A DNA stretch of 64,000 nucleotides from Rubellimicrobium arenae (GCF_017916295.1 NZ_JAFMSS010000011.1:62001-126000), one strand, 5' to 3'. Positions 51,855-60,057 are shown, numbered from the stretch's first letter. The notes: a model not told the origin generated them from the letters alone. Translations and numbers: made by a program.

Positions 51855-52229
51855 ACCCGGAACCGGGCCGATGCCGCAGGCCAGCACTGCACGAGGGACG
51901 ACGAGGATGAACGGCATCACGGTCGTCGGCCCGGGCCTGTCCATCCGGCCCCACTTCCACGACTGCCGAGCATCGCGGTTCCCGCCGGCAGGCGGCGCCA
52001 CAGCGCGGATCGACGGCCTGCGCCACGATCGCCGGCCTGCGGACGCCTCTCGGATCCCGTCAGCGGTGCCGCCCCGGATTCCGAACATGGCGGAGACGGC
52101 GCCGATGCGGATCTCCTGGACCCATGCGTCGGCTGACCCGACGCGGTGCCTGGCCCCCAGCGGGGCGGCCCGACCATGCCGATGATGCGCCATCCCGGCA
52201 CCACGACGTTCCCGCGAGGACGCTAGGCC
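51855..52229. other. 375-bp stretch without a supported gene
   Basis: Between the dehydrogenase and AbrB-type genes. A possible 92-codon frame (51907-52185, MNGITVVGPGLSIRPHFHD...) has GAGGG 9 bases before its ATG, but it is rich in Arg/Pro/His and resembles nothing familiar. Overlapping open frames on the other strand are equally unconvincing. No hairpin, tRNA or mobile-element end was seen. It could be a decayed gene. Confidence 0.4.
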
Positions 52230-53264
52230 GTGCCCGCGCCATGGCTCCGCCGCCTCCTGACCCTCGCCCTTGCTGCGACGGGCCTGCTCCTGGCGCTCGG
52301 AACCGGGCTGCCGTTGCCCTTCCTGTTCGGCCCCATGCTGGCCTGCTTGGCCGCCGCCCTGATGGGCGCGCCGCTTCTGGGTCTCGGAGAGCTCTCCACG
52401 GCGGCCCGCACCGTGCTCGGCGTGGCGGTCGGAGCATCCGTCACGCCCGAGTTGCTCCGGCAGTTACCGGCGATGGCCGCGTCGCTCGCGATCGTGCCTC
52501 TTTACGTGGTGCTGATCGGCGCCGTGGGCATCCCGTTCTTCCGCAAGGTCTGCGGCTTCGATCTTGTCACGGCGTTCTTCGCCGCCATGCCGGGCGGCGC
52601 GCAGGACATGGTCCTGTTCGGCAAGGAAGCGGGGGCGGATGTCCGCAGCCTGAGCCTGATCCACGCCACCCGAGTCGCGGTGATCGTCAGCGTCGCGCCT
52701 GCCCTCCTGACGGGGGTCTACGGCGTCTCGCTCGACCGTCCCCTGGGGGAGTCGGCCGCCAGCCTGCCCATCTCCGAAATGGCGATCATGGCTGTTGCCG
52801 CCCTGGTCGGATGGAAGCTGGGCGAACGCGTGGGCCTGTTCGGGGCCGCGATCCTCGGCCCCCTCATCCTGACCCTGGCGCTCTCGCTCCTGGGCGTCGT
52901 TCACGAGCGTCCCCCGCGCGAGGCGCTTCAGGCGGCCCAGTTCCTGATCGGGATCGGCATCGGCGTGCACTACGTCGGCGTGACCTGGCGGGAGTTGCGC
53001 CGCACGATCGGCGTCAGCGCCCTGTTCATGGTGATACTGGCCGTGCTCGCCGGAGCCGTCGCCGAGGCCGTGGTGCTCCTTGGTCTGGCGCCGCCCGTGG
53101 AGGCCTTCCTGGCCTTCGCCCCCGGCGGGCAGGCCGAGATGACGGTGCTAGCGATCGTCGCCGGGGCCGAGCTGGGCTTTGTGGTGCTCCATCACCTCGC
53201 ACGGATCCTGATCGTGCTGCTGGGTGCGCCGCTCCTGATGCGCATGCTCCGGCCGCGCCGCTAG
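52230..53264 (+). CDS. AbrB family membrane protein (duplicated AbrB/AmoA-like domain)
   Basis: 344 residues, about ten hydrophobic helices in two homologous halves. LPLPFLFGPMLACLAAALMG in the first half is echoed by GERVGLFGAAILGPLILTLA in the second, and AMPGGAQDMVLFG is echoed by FAPGGQAEMTVLAIVAGAEL. Despite the name AbrB, these are membrane proteins, often beside TctCBA or dehydrogenases in proteobacteria, with uncertain role (putative transport or regulation). GTG 52230 with GAGGA 9 bases upstream is the likely start. Its 3' end converges on the orphan binding protein with 67 bp between. Confidence 0.85.
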   Translation: MPAPWLRRLLTLALAATGLLLALGTGLPLPFLFGPMLACLAAALMGAPLLGLGELSTAARTVLGVAVGASVTPELLRQLPAMAASLAIVPLYVVLIGAVGIPFFRKVCGFDLVTAFFAAMPGGAQDMVLFGKEAGADVRSLSLIHATRVAVIVSVAPALLTGVYGVSLDRPLGESAASLPISEMAIMAVAALVGWKLGERVGLFGAAILGPLILTLALSLLGVVHERPPREALQAAQFLIGIGIGVHYVGVTWRELRRTIGVSALFMVILAVLAGAVAEAVVLLGLAPPVEAFLAFAPGGQAEMTVLAIVAGAELGFVVLHHLARILIVLLGAPLLMRMLRPRR

Positions 53265-53304
53265 CCGCGCCGATCGCAGCAGGCTCTTGCGTCCAAGGCA
53301 TGGG

Positions 53305-53329
53305 CCGGGGCTGCCCCAGCCCAGCCCGG
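53305..53329. terminator. Hairpin in convergent gap AbrB / binding protein
   Basis: CCGGGGCT (53305-53312) and AGCCCGG (53323-53329) pair over 7 bp with one bulged G. On the minus strand it begins two bases after the binding-protein stop; on the plus strand it is 40 bases after the AbrB-type stop. It could stop transcription from both sides. Confidence 0.35.
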
Positions 53330-53331
53330 AG

Positions 53332-54381
53332 TCAGAATCCGGCCTTGATCTCCTCGAAGGTCTGGGCGTGGCGTTCGCGCGACTCGATGGAGATCGGCAG
53401 CTGGGCAAAGATCGGGGCGCTGATCTGGCCGATCCCGCTCGCCTCGAGCACATCCGCGGGGATCTGCTCGGCCAAGGCTACCGCGTTGGCGTGGCCCCAC
53501 CCGTTCGACGCCAGGGCCGCCGTGGAGGAGGGCGCCAGGAACGCGTTCACGTAATCGTAGACCTTGTCCTCGGAGCCGGGGCCGTTGACCATGTTGACGA
53601 GGCCGCAAAGCCAGATGGAGGAGCCCTCCTGGGGCTCGCGCTGGAAGCCGATGGGGCGGCCTTCCTCCTTCATGGTGGGGAAGGTCTCGTTCCAGGCCCA
53701 GGCCACGAGCACCTCGCCCGTGCTCATCAGTTGCGCCAGCTCGGCGGGGTCGGTCCAGTAGGTGCGCAGGTTGGGGTGCACCTCGCGGAGCCACTGGGCG
53801 GCGGCCTCGAACTGCGCGTCGGTGACGTTGGTCCAGTCGGTCACGCCGGTGGCGAGGTAGGCCAGCGCCCAGGCGTCGTCCACGTTGTCGGGCAGGGCGA
53901 TGCGCCCGGCGTATTTGGGGTTCTTGAACACCTCCAGGCTCGCCACGTCCTCGGCCGGCACCTCGTCGGGGTTGTAGGCGATCGCCGTGGTGCCGAAGTA
54001 GGTGGGTAGGAAGTACACCTCCCCGCCCGCGCCGACAGAGGTGCCGGTCAGGTTGGCGTCCAGGTTGGCGTAGTCGGTGATCCTGGACGTGTCCCAGGGT
54101 TCGATGAGGCCAGACTCCTGCCATTTCGGCACGCTGCCCGCGCAGATCGAGGTGACGTCGGTCTGGAACCCGGACCTGATCTTCTGGAAGGCTTCCTCCT
54201 CGTCGCCGAAGAACGAGAACGTGGGCGAGGCGCCGTATCGTTCCACATAGGCGCCGTGGAACTCCGGCCGCTCGAAGCCGGGGTAGTCGAAAACCAGGAG
54301 CTCGGAGTCCTGCGCCCGAACGCCCCCGCCAACGGACAAGGCCAGTATCGCGGCGAGGCCGAAAAGTGCCGTGGTCTTCAT
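53332..54381 (-). CDS. Orphan ABC substrate-binding protein (spermidine/putrescine type)
   Basis: 349-residue periplasmic receptor with signal peptide (about 1-23, ending GGVRAQDS). Type-II, PotD-like fold: LLVFDYPGFERPEFHGAYVE, FGDEEEAFQKIRSGFQTDV, FLPTYFGTTAIAYNPDEVPA, LEVFKNPKYAGRIALPDNVD, and VLVAWAWNETFPTMKEEGRP. No permease or ATPase gene of its class lies beside it: upstream is a 285-bp gap and the FGGY kinase, downstream the convergent AbrB gene. It must share a transporter encoded elsewhere or be a relict. Ligand class (polyamine or similar cation) is a family guess. Confidence 0.85.
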   Translation of the reverse strand: MKTTALFGLAAILALSVGGGVRAQDSELLVFDYPGFERPEFHGAYVERYGASPTFSFFGDEEEAFQKIRSGFQTDVTSICAGSVPKWQESGLIEPWDTSRITDYANLDANLTGTSVGAGGEVYFLPTYFGTTAIAYNPDEVPAEDVASLEVFKNPKYAGRIALPDNVDDAWALAYLATGVTDWTNVTDAQFEAAAQWLREVHPNLRTYWTDPAELAQLMSTGEVLVAWAWNETFPTMKEEGRPIGFQREPQEGSSIWLCGLVNMVNGPGSEDKVYDYVNAFLAPSSTAALASNGWGHANAVALAEQIPADVLEASGIGQISAPIFAQLPISIESRERHAQTFEEIKAGF

Positions 54382-54600
54382 GTGTCAGTCTTCCCTGTTG
54401 AACGTCCTCCGTGCGCCCGAGGTTATCGCGGCGTCGGAACCCAACAAGCCCGAAGCCGACCGACGCGACGGCCGAACCTTGGCCCGGGCCTCGTCCGCCG
54501 AAAAACGAGGCGACGCCAGGGACGGCGGCTACCGGCGGCTGCACCGTCCCGGCAGGCAGGACCGGCTCCGCACGATCCGATCCGGGTCCGGCCACGGGGC

Positions 54601-54633
54601 CCCGGGCCCCCGTGTCAGGACAGGGGGCCCGGG
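54601..54633 (-). terminator. Perfect 11-bp GC stem-loop after FGGY kinase
   Basis: CCCGGGCCCCC (54601-54611) and GGGGGCCCGGG (54623-54633) are perfectly complementary with an 11-nt loop. On the minus strand the stem begins 33 bases after the kinase stop. It is the most stable-looking hairpin in the window and a likely transcript end for the RpiR-dehydrogenase-kinase operon. The rest of the 285-bp gap 54382-54666 shows no gene. Confidence 0.6.
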
Positions 54634-54666
54634 ACGAGACTCTCCCCGATCCGCGCGACCCGAGGG

Positions 54667-56217
54667 TCAGGCGGCGTCGGGGAGGGTGCGGGACAACCGG
54701 TTGAACAAGGGCGAAAGCGACTGGAGCGCGTCGATATAGGCATCGACATAGGCGGCGTAGGCGCGCGTCCGTTCGGGCCGGGGCCGCGTCATGACCCGCG
54801 TCGGTCCGGCAAAGCGGCGGGCCGTCTCCCGGATGTCGGGAAAGAGGCCCACCGCGTGACCCGCGACGATGGCCGCGCCCAGCGTGCCGAACTCCTCCCG
54901 GTCCATGCAGCGGTACTCCAGCCCCAGGACGTCGGACTTGATCTGCCGCAGGACCTCGGATTTCGCGCCGCCGCCGATGTTCACCGCAAAGGTCGGGTCG
55001 TAGCCCGGCGCGATCTCCCGCACGGCCCGGAGGTAGAGCGCGTATTCGTAGGCGATGCTTTCCATGATCGCGCGAACCATGTGGGGCTTTTCGTGCCGCC
55101 AGGTCAGGCCCAGGAAGGCCCCGCGCATGTCGGGATCGTTGGGCGTGTTGCGGCCCGACAGGTGCGGCAGGAAGATCAGCTTCTCCGAACCCGGCGGAAT
55201 CTGCCCGGCGGCCTGCGCGAGCGCGTCATAGGGATTGACGCCCCTGGTCTCCCAATCCGCCTTTTCCATCGGCGAGAGGGTGTCGCGGAACCAGCGAAGG
55301 TTGAGGCCGCCGCCCGCGACATAGGCCATCGGGAAGTAGAGCCCTGGCACCACGTGGGGGCAGGTCATCAGGCAGCGATAGGTCGTGTCGGTGCCGAATC
55401 GGTCGATCACCGTGGCAAAGACGGACGCCGTGCCGGAGGTGTCGAAGACGGCACCGGGATCCACCAGCCCGCCGCCCAGGACGTTGGCGCTCTGGTCGCC
55501 GCAGCCCGCCGCGATCGGAAGGCCCTCGGGCAGGCCCATGGCGGCGGCCCATTCCGGGCGCAGGTGCCCGATGATCTCCCAGGGCTCGCAGATGCGGGGC
55601 AGCTTCTCGGTGGTCAGGCCGAACCTGGCAAGGAGTTGCTCGTTCCAGGTGAAGGTCTCGCCCGAGCCGAAGCCCGAGAACACGATGTAGGTCCGGTCCA
55701 TGAAGGCGTCGGCGCCCTTCAGCCCGGCCAGCTTGCCCGCTGCGTAGGCGGCCGGCTGGATGAAGCTGGCCACCCGGTTCCACACCTCGGGCTGGTCGCG
55801 CCAGTACAGGAGCTTGGGCGCGTGATTGAACGCCAGCGCCATCCCGCAGGTGCGGATGATCTCCTCCTCATGCGGGCGCAGCTCCTCGAGCCACGGCGCG
55901 CAGCGGGTGTCGAGCCAGCTGTCGTAATGCGTCACCGGGTTCCAGTCCGCATCGACCGCCATGAGCCCGGCCATCTGCCCGTCGAGCGCCATGGCGGCGA
56001 TCCGTTCGGGCCCAAGACCGGCGCGCGACATCGCCGTGCGCACCGTGTTCAGGACCGAGGTGAAGATGTCCTCGGGGTCCTGCTCCACGAGGCCGGGACC
56101 CGGATAGCGCAGGATCGACTCCTCGAAGGCCTCGCCCTTCAGCTGCCCCGCGCTGTCGTAGATCCCGGCCTTGGTTCCGGTCGTGCCGATGTCGACACCG
56201 ATCACATGGTCCTGCAT
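54667..56217 (-). CDS. FGGY family carbohydrate kinase (xylulokinase-like)
   Basis: 516-residue ATP-dependent sugar kinase. Motifs: VIGVDIGTTGTKAGIYD (phosphate 1), ALDGQMAG (catalytic base Asp), DTSGTASVF (phosphate 2) and VNIGGGAKSEVLRQIKSDVLG (adenosine). GLPIAAGCGDQSANVLGGGL is the usual FGGY domain junction. Overall it looks most like xylulokinase-type proteins, but substrate specificity in this family cannot be read reliably. The ATG at 56217 has a near-ideal GGGAGGAG upstream, preferred over 56280. It is the last of three minus-strand genes (RpiR, dehydrogenase, kinase) opposite the CUT2 importer, a common pentose or polyol arrangement. Confidence 0.9.
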   Translation of the reverse strand: MQDHVIGVDIGTTGTKAGIYDSAGQLKGEAFEESILRYPGPGLVEQDPEDIFTSVLNTVRTAMSRAGLGPERIAAMALDGQMAGLMAVDADWNPVTHYDSWLDTRCAPWLEELRPHEEEIIRTCGMALAFNHAPKLLYWRDQPEVWNRVASFIQPAAYAAGKLAGLKGADAFMDRTYIVFSGFGSGETFTWNEQLLARFGLTTEKLPRICEPWEIIGHLRPEWAAAMGLPEGLPIAAGCGDQSANVLGGGLVDPGAVFDTSGTASVFATVIDRFGTDTTYRCLMTCPHVVPGLYFPMAYVAGGGLNLRWFRDTLSPMEKADWETRGVNPYDALAQAAGQIPPGSEKLIFLPHLSGRNTPNDPDMRGAFLGLTWRHEKPHMVRAIMESIAYEYALYLRAVREIAPGYDPTFAVNIGGGAKSEVLRQIKSDVLGLEYRCMDREEFGTLGAAIVAGHAVGLFPDIRETARRFAGPTRVMTRPRPERTRAYAAYVDAYIDALQSLSPLFNRLSRTLPDAA

Positions 56218-56243
56218 TGGCTCCTCCCGTTTTTGTCGGGCGG

Positions 56244-56265
56244 GGCTGCGCGGATCCGCGCGGCC
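56244..56265 (-). repeat. Palindromic hairpin between dehydrogenase and kinase genes
   Basis: The perfect 14-bp palindrome GCGCGGATCCGCGC (56248-56261) is extended by three further pairs beyond one mismatch, giving a 22-base structure. It lies between the dehydrogenase stop (56309) and the kinase ribosome site, and could limit read-through or stabilise upstream mRNA. Confidence 0.4.
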
Positions 56266-56308
56266 TCGCCTCGTGTTCACCCGCGGTCCTGCCGGACGGC
56301 GGCTGGCG

Positions 56309-57886
56309 TCATCTCAGCATCGCGCGCTCGGCGTCACGGCCCCAACGTCGATCGAGGGGCGTGAGCGGCAGGTCCGGGCGGTCCGGATAGACCACGATCT
56401 TGCCCGAAACGCGTCCGCTCGCGACCGCCTCCAGCGCCGCCGGAAGAGCGTCCAGCCCGGCCACGGCCTTAATGTTGGTCGACAGGTCCAGTTCGCCCGA
56501 CAGGACGCGATCCAGCACGCCCTGCATGTCCGCGACCGAGCATCCGGTCGACCCGATCAGCCGCAGGCCCGACAGCGCCACTCCGGCGAGGTCGAGCGGA
56601 ATCTTCCGGCCGAACGGAAAGCCCGCGAAGACATTGAGAAGCCCATCCGGCGCAAGCCACCCCGCCGCCGTCGCGATGGCCTCGGGGTCCGGCGCGACCA
56701 CGACCGCGTCGTCCAGTCCACCCGGCGCATGGTCCGCCACGGCGCGGGGCAGGGCGTCCGAATCGACCACCACCAGCTTGCGGCCGCGAGCGGCGGCAAG
56801 GGGACCGAAATCGGTTTCGAGGTCGGCCAGGCGCTTGCCCTTGCGCGACGAGGCCAGGATGGTCGACGGTCCGGCGTCGAGTTCCAGCAGGCGGTGGACA
56901 TGGATGCGGCCCATGGCGCCGCCGGCGCCGTGGATCAGCGCCACGCCTCCGGGACGGACGTCGAACCGCTGCCGATCGGCGGACAGCGCGGTTCCGATCT
57001 CGGGGTCGGTGGTGCCCACGAAACTCAGGGCGTCGTAATGGATGCGCGCGGGGTCCACGCCGACCAGCCCCGGTGACGGACCGCGGCGCGCCTGGAGGAG
57101 AAGCCCGCCATCCGCGAGGGCATCCACGAGGGTCTCGAGTTCGCCGGCCGAAAGATCCCCGAGCGCAACGATGTCGTCGAACCGTTCCGCGCCGACCCCG
57201 GACAGGGCGCGGGCGGTGCCGCCAACGGGAAACGGCAGGCGTCCCCCGAGGACGGCGACATCTCCCCAGGCGGGGACATCGGCCAGCGTGAAGGCCTCGG
57301 CCCCGGGGCCAAGGACCACCAGCGCCCGCCCGCCCGGCAGGAAGCTCGTCCGCGCATTCGGGCGCCAGGCGCGCTCGATGCAGCCATAGGGCTCCAGAAG
57401 GGCCACGTCGGCAGCCCCGAGGCTGTCGGGCACCTCGAAGACGTAGTCGGCCAGCACCTCGGGGCCGAGCACGATGTACTGCGCAAAGCCGCCCGGAAGG
57501 TCCATGCCGACGATCCGGCGTTCGCCGTCGATCCGCATGGCCGGTTGGAGGCCCAGCCGCTGCCCCGGCCGGAACCTGTCCTGCTGGCGCTGCCCCACGG
57601 AATGCACCCGCAGCGACACCTCATGGCCTAGGACGGTGTCGACCCCGGCGCCTTCGCGGAACAGCGGGTGGCTGGACCCCATCCGGACCACCTTGATGTC
57701 CGACGAGCAGATGGACGCCGCCTCGACGCGCGCGACCACCTCGGAGGGGCCGGGCACCGGGACGGGACCCTCCTCGGGCGTGCTGGCCAGAAGCTCCTCG
57801 AAGGAGCCGCCCCGGTAGGGCCAATGCCGGTTCAGCGGACCCGCCGCGCCAGAACGGGCGGCGTGGGATACGTCATTCCGTGCCAT
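56309..57886 (-). CDS. Long MDR zinc-type dehydrogenase with two Rossmann-like segments
   Basis: 525 residues, much longer than the 340-400 usual for medium-chain dehydrogenases. The GroES-like catalytic domain has C60 (ASICSSDIKV) and H88-E89 (LGHEVSL) as zinc ligands, plus E165 and C169 in LEPYGCIERAW. The four-cysteine structural zinc loop is absent. Then come two nucleotide-binding-like segments. The first, about 186-290, reads GGRALVVLGPGAEAF and is degenerate. The second, from about 312, is GGVALIHGAGGAMGRIHVHR with a good glycine motif. Probably a polyol or sugar dehydrogenase. ATG 57886 overlaps the RpiR gene end by 14 bp. Sequence, not frameshift, explains the length, because the frame is open throughout. 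Confidence 0.8.
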   Translation of the reverse strand: MARNDVSHAARSGAAGPLNRHWPYRGGSFEELLASTPEEGPVPVPGPSEVVARVEAASICSSDIKVVRMGSSHPLFREGAGVDTVLGHEVSLRVHSVGQRQQDRFRPGQRLGLQPAMRIDGERRIVGMDLPGGFAQYIVLGPEVLADYVFEVPDSLGAADVALLEPYGCIERAWRPNARTSFLPGGRALVVLGPGAEAFTLADVPAWGDVAVLGGRLPFPVGGTARALSGVGAERFDDIVALGDLSAGELETLVDALADGGLLLQARRGPSPGLVGVDPARIHYDALSFVGTTDPEIGTALSADRQRFDVRPGGVALIHGAGGAMGRIHVHRLLELDAGPSTILASSRKGKRLADLETDFGPLAAARGRKLVVVDSDALPRAVADHAPGGLDDAVVVAPDPEAIATAAGWLAPDGLLNVFAGFPFGRKIPLDLAGVALSGLRLIGSTGCSVADMQGVLDRVLSGELDLSTNIKAVAGLDALPAALEAVASGRVSGKIVVYPDRPDLPLTPLDRRWGRDAERAMLR

Positions 57887-58790
57887 TCTGGCGCCTCGCG
57901 GTTCGGCTCGCCTGGATGAACTGGTTGCCGCGCCGGACGGCGGCCGCGGACGCGTCGTAGTCGTGGACGGCAACCAGCGAATAAAGGACGTCGATGGCAA
58001 TGAGCTGGCCGAACTTCGAGACCATGCTCTCGTAGTAGAGAGGCTCGTCGCCGGAGGGCTGGTACCCGGCCGGGGTGATCAGCGTCACGTCGGCCTGCCG
58101 TGACAACGGCGAATCCGCGTAGGCCGTGATCGCGACGGTCGGCACGCCCGCCGCCTTGGCCGCGTACAGGGCCGTGACGGTCTGGTTCGTCCTGCCCGAG
58201 TCGCTGATCCCGATGGCGAGGGAGCCGGGGCGCAGCGACCCCGCCAGGAGGATCTGGTTGTTCCGGTCCCGATGAAAGATCGCGGGCTTGCCGATCCGGG
58301 CAAAGCGGAGCAGCGCGTTCTCGGCGGCAAGCGCCGACAGCCCGGCGGCAAAGAAGTAAAGCGTGCTCGCCTGTCCCACGAGGCGCGCCGCCTGCTCCAG
58401 GGCGGCGGGGTCAAGGGTCGAGAGGCAGGCCCGCGCCACGTCGGCGTTGCGGTGGGCGACCTTGGTCAGGATCGTGGAGGCGGTGTCGGTTCGGCCGATG
58501 TTCTCGTAGATCAGCCCCTCGTCCGGCGCTTGTCCGCGCGGCGCGGCGCCGCTTGCGCCTTCTTCCACCATCCGGAGCTGGAACGCCCGGTAGTTGGGAA
58601 GCCCGATCCCGCGCACGAAACGGCTGATCGAAGCTTCGGAGACTCCGCAGGTCGTGGCCAGCTCCCGGATGCTCATGCTGCGCATCTCGGCGGGGCGGGC
58701 CAGGACTGCGTCGGCGACGACCTGCAGCGTCGGCTTGAGGCCGCCCCTGACGCTTTGGATGTGTTCCAGGATGCCGACTTCGGATGCCAT
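57873..58790 (-). CDS. MurR/RpiR family transcriptional regulator
   Basis: 305 residues. RpiR helix-turn-helix: RSMSIRELATTCGVSEASIS then RFVRGIGLPNYRAFQLRMVE. SIS domain: TLYFFAAGLSALAAENALLR, LAIGISDSGRTNQTVTALYA, PTVAITAYADSPLSRQADV. The SDSGRT segment is the usual phosphosugar-binding loop, so a phosphorylated product of the FGGY kinase is a natural effector. It is the first gene of the minus operon and faces the CUT2 importer across a region with three symmetrical elements. Confidence 0.9.
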   Translation of the reverse strand: MASEVGILEHIQSVRGGLKPTLQVVADAVLARPAEMRSMSIRELATTCGVSEASISRFVRGIGLPNYRAFQLRMVEEGASGAAPRGQAPDEGLIYENIGRTDTASTILTKVAHRNADVARACLSTLDPAALEQAARLVGQASTLYFFAAGLSALAAENALLRFARIGKPAIFHRDRNNQILLAGSLRPGSLAIGISDSGRTNQTVTALYAAKAAGVPTVAITAYADSPLSRQADVTLITPAGYQPSGDEPLYYESMVSKFGQLIAIDVLYSLVAVHDYDASAAAVRRGNQFIQASRTARRQNGTE

Positions 58791-58847
58791 CTCTTCGTTC
58801 CAAGGCGCCGCTGTCGGACGCTACCCTGACGTGAAATTAGCCGCCCG

Positions 58848-58893
58848 TGAAAGCCACTTTCAAGATACAAATTTTTGTAGACAGCCATTTTCA
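58848..58893. promoter_or_regulatory. Operator array in RpiR / CUT2 importer divergent region
   Basis: Three elements are visible. TGAAAG-CCA-CTTTCA (58848-58862) is a perfect 6-bp inverted repeat. TACAAA-TT-TTTGTA (58866-58879) is a perfect 6-bp palindrome with a 2-bp centre. AGCCACTTTCA (58852-58862) recurs as AGCCATTTTCA at 58883-58893, exactly 31 bp on. GAAA/TTTC-type palindromes are typical RpiR targets. The 31-bp phasing (three helical turns) suggests cooperative binding. Confidence 0.55.
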
Positions 58894-58988
58894 GGCTGGT
58901 TAACTATTTCCCATCCGGATGCTGAGCCGGGAGGGCCGACGCTCATGGGGCGTGGCAGGTGCCAGCACCGAGACACCGGAGGAGAACC

Positions 58989-59999
58989 ATGACCGCATCC
59001 ATCGCCGCCCCACGCGCGTCCGCTGTCGCAGCCACCCTTGCCATCGCCGCAGCCCTGGCAGGCCCGGCCGTAGCGCAGGACGGGCGCACCTACATCTACG
59101 CGTCGCAACTCCAGGGCCATCCGTACCTGCTCGACAGCCTGCTGGGCATGGACTACGCCCAGGAGAAGTTCGGCGTCACGGTTGAACGGCTCGGCCCGCA
59201 GGGCTGGGACCCCGTCGCCGGCGCCGAGGCGGTGGAGCAGGCGATCGCCCGCAAGCCCGACGGCATCATCACGACCCTGTGGGAGCCGGGCGCCGTGCCG
59301 GGTATCCGGCGGGCGATGGAGCAGGGCATCCCCGTCGTCGTGATCGAGGCGGTGACGCCCGACAACGGTGGCGCGCTGACCTTCATCGGCCTGGACAACT
59401 ACCAGGCCGGCGTCGACACCGCCAAGGAGCTGATCGCCCGTGGCGGCAATTCCGGCACCTATGTCGCGTCCGGCAACTGGGGCGCGTCCAACACCGACGC
59501 CAAGTTCCAGGGCATGGTCGACTACCTCGAAGCCAACTCCGAATGGGAGCTCGCCGGGCGGATCGACGACAAGGCCACGACCTCGGCGGCGATCGACGCG
59601 GCCAAGACGATGTTCAACACCTACCCGGACATCACGGCGGTGGTCGGGCTCGACAGCTCGTCCGGCACGGGGATCTGCCTCGCCGCCGAGGAGCTCGAGA
59701 TGGACATCGAGGATCTGACCGTCATCGTCCACGACCGCGAGGACCCGGTCCTCGAATGCATCGCGGACGGGGTGATCGACGCGTCCATCATCAACAAGAC
59801 GGCGCTCCAGGCCTTCCTCGCGGTGCAGATGCTCGAAGCCTACAACGATGCGGCCACCGGCCTCGCCACGGTGCCGATCTCGGCGGACAACGCCGCGGCG
59901 GGCGTCAATCCGTTCCCGCAGGCCATCTACATGGGCACCGAGGTGATCGACGCCGAGAACGTCGACCAGTTCGAACGCCAGGCCCTGCCGCAGTTCTGA
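58989..59999 (+). CDS. Sugar ABC transporter substrate-binding protein (CUT2, ribose type)
   Basis: 336-residue periplasmic receptor with signal peptide (about 1-33, ending GPAVAQDG). Type-I fold: TYIYASQLQGHPYLLDSLLG, AVEQAIARKPDGIITTLW, GIPVVVIEAVTPDNGGALTF, NYQAGVDTAKELIARG, DITAVVGLDSSSGTGICLAA. GGAGGAGAACC precedes ATG 58989, an ideal ribosome site. It is first in an operon of binding protein, ATPase, two permeases and SDR, and is followed by a perfect hairpin. Confidence 0.9.
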   Translation: MTASIAAPRASAVAATLAIAAALAGPAVAQDGRTYIYASQLQGHPYLLDSLLGMDYAQEKFGVTVERLGPQGWDPVAGAEAVEQAIARKPDGIITTLWEPGAVPGIRRAMEQGIPVVVIEAVTPDNGGALTFIGLDNYQAGVDTAKELIARGGNSGTYVASGNWGASNTDAKFQGMVDYLEANSEWELAGRIDDKATTSAAIDAAKTMFNTYPDITAVVGLDSSSGTGICLAAEELEMDIEDLTVIVHDREDPVLECIADGVIDASIINKTALQAFLAVQMLEAYNDAATGLATVPISADNAAAGVNPFPQAIYMGTEVIDAENVDQFERQALPQF

Positions 60000-60008
60000 C
60001 CGTCAGGC

Positions 60009-60036
60009 CCGCCCGGAGCGCAAAGGCTCCGGGCGG
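60009..60036 (+). repeat. Perfect 11-bp stem-loop after the CUT2 binding-protein gene
   Basis: CCGCCCGGAGC (60009-60019) and GCTCCGGGCGG (60026-60036) pair perfectly around a 6-nt GCAAAG loop. It starts ten bases after the stop and ends 21 bases before the next ATG, without a T-run. It should protect binding-protein mRNA and reduce read-through into the ATPase gene. Confidence 0.6.
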
Positions 60037-60057
60037 ACGCTCGCAAGGGAGGATGCG

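Noticed and set aside
54382..54666. Search for an insertion sequence or attachment site around the orphan binding protein
   Set aside because: Only GC-rich hairpins were found. No transposase frame, terminal inverted repeats with target duplication, or tRNA fragment was visible.
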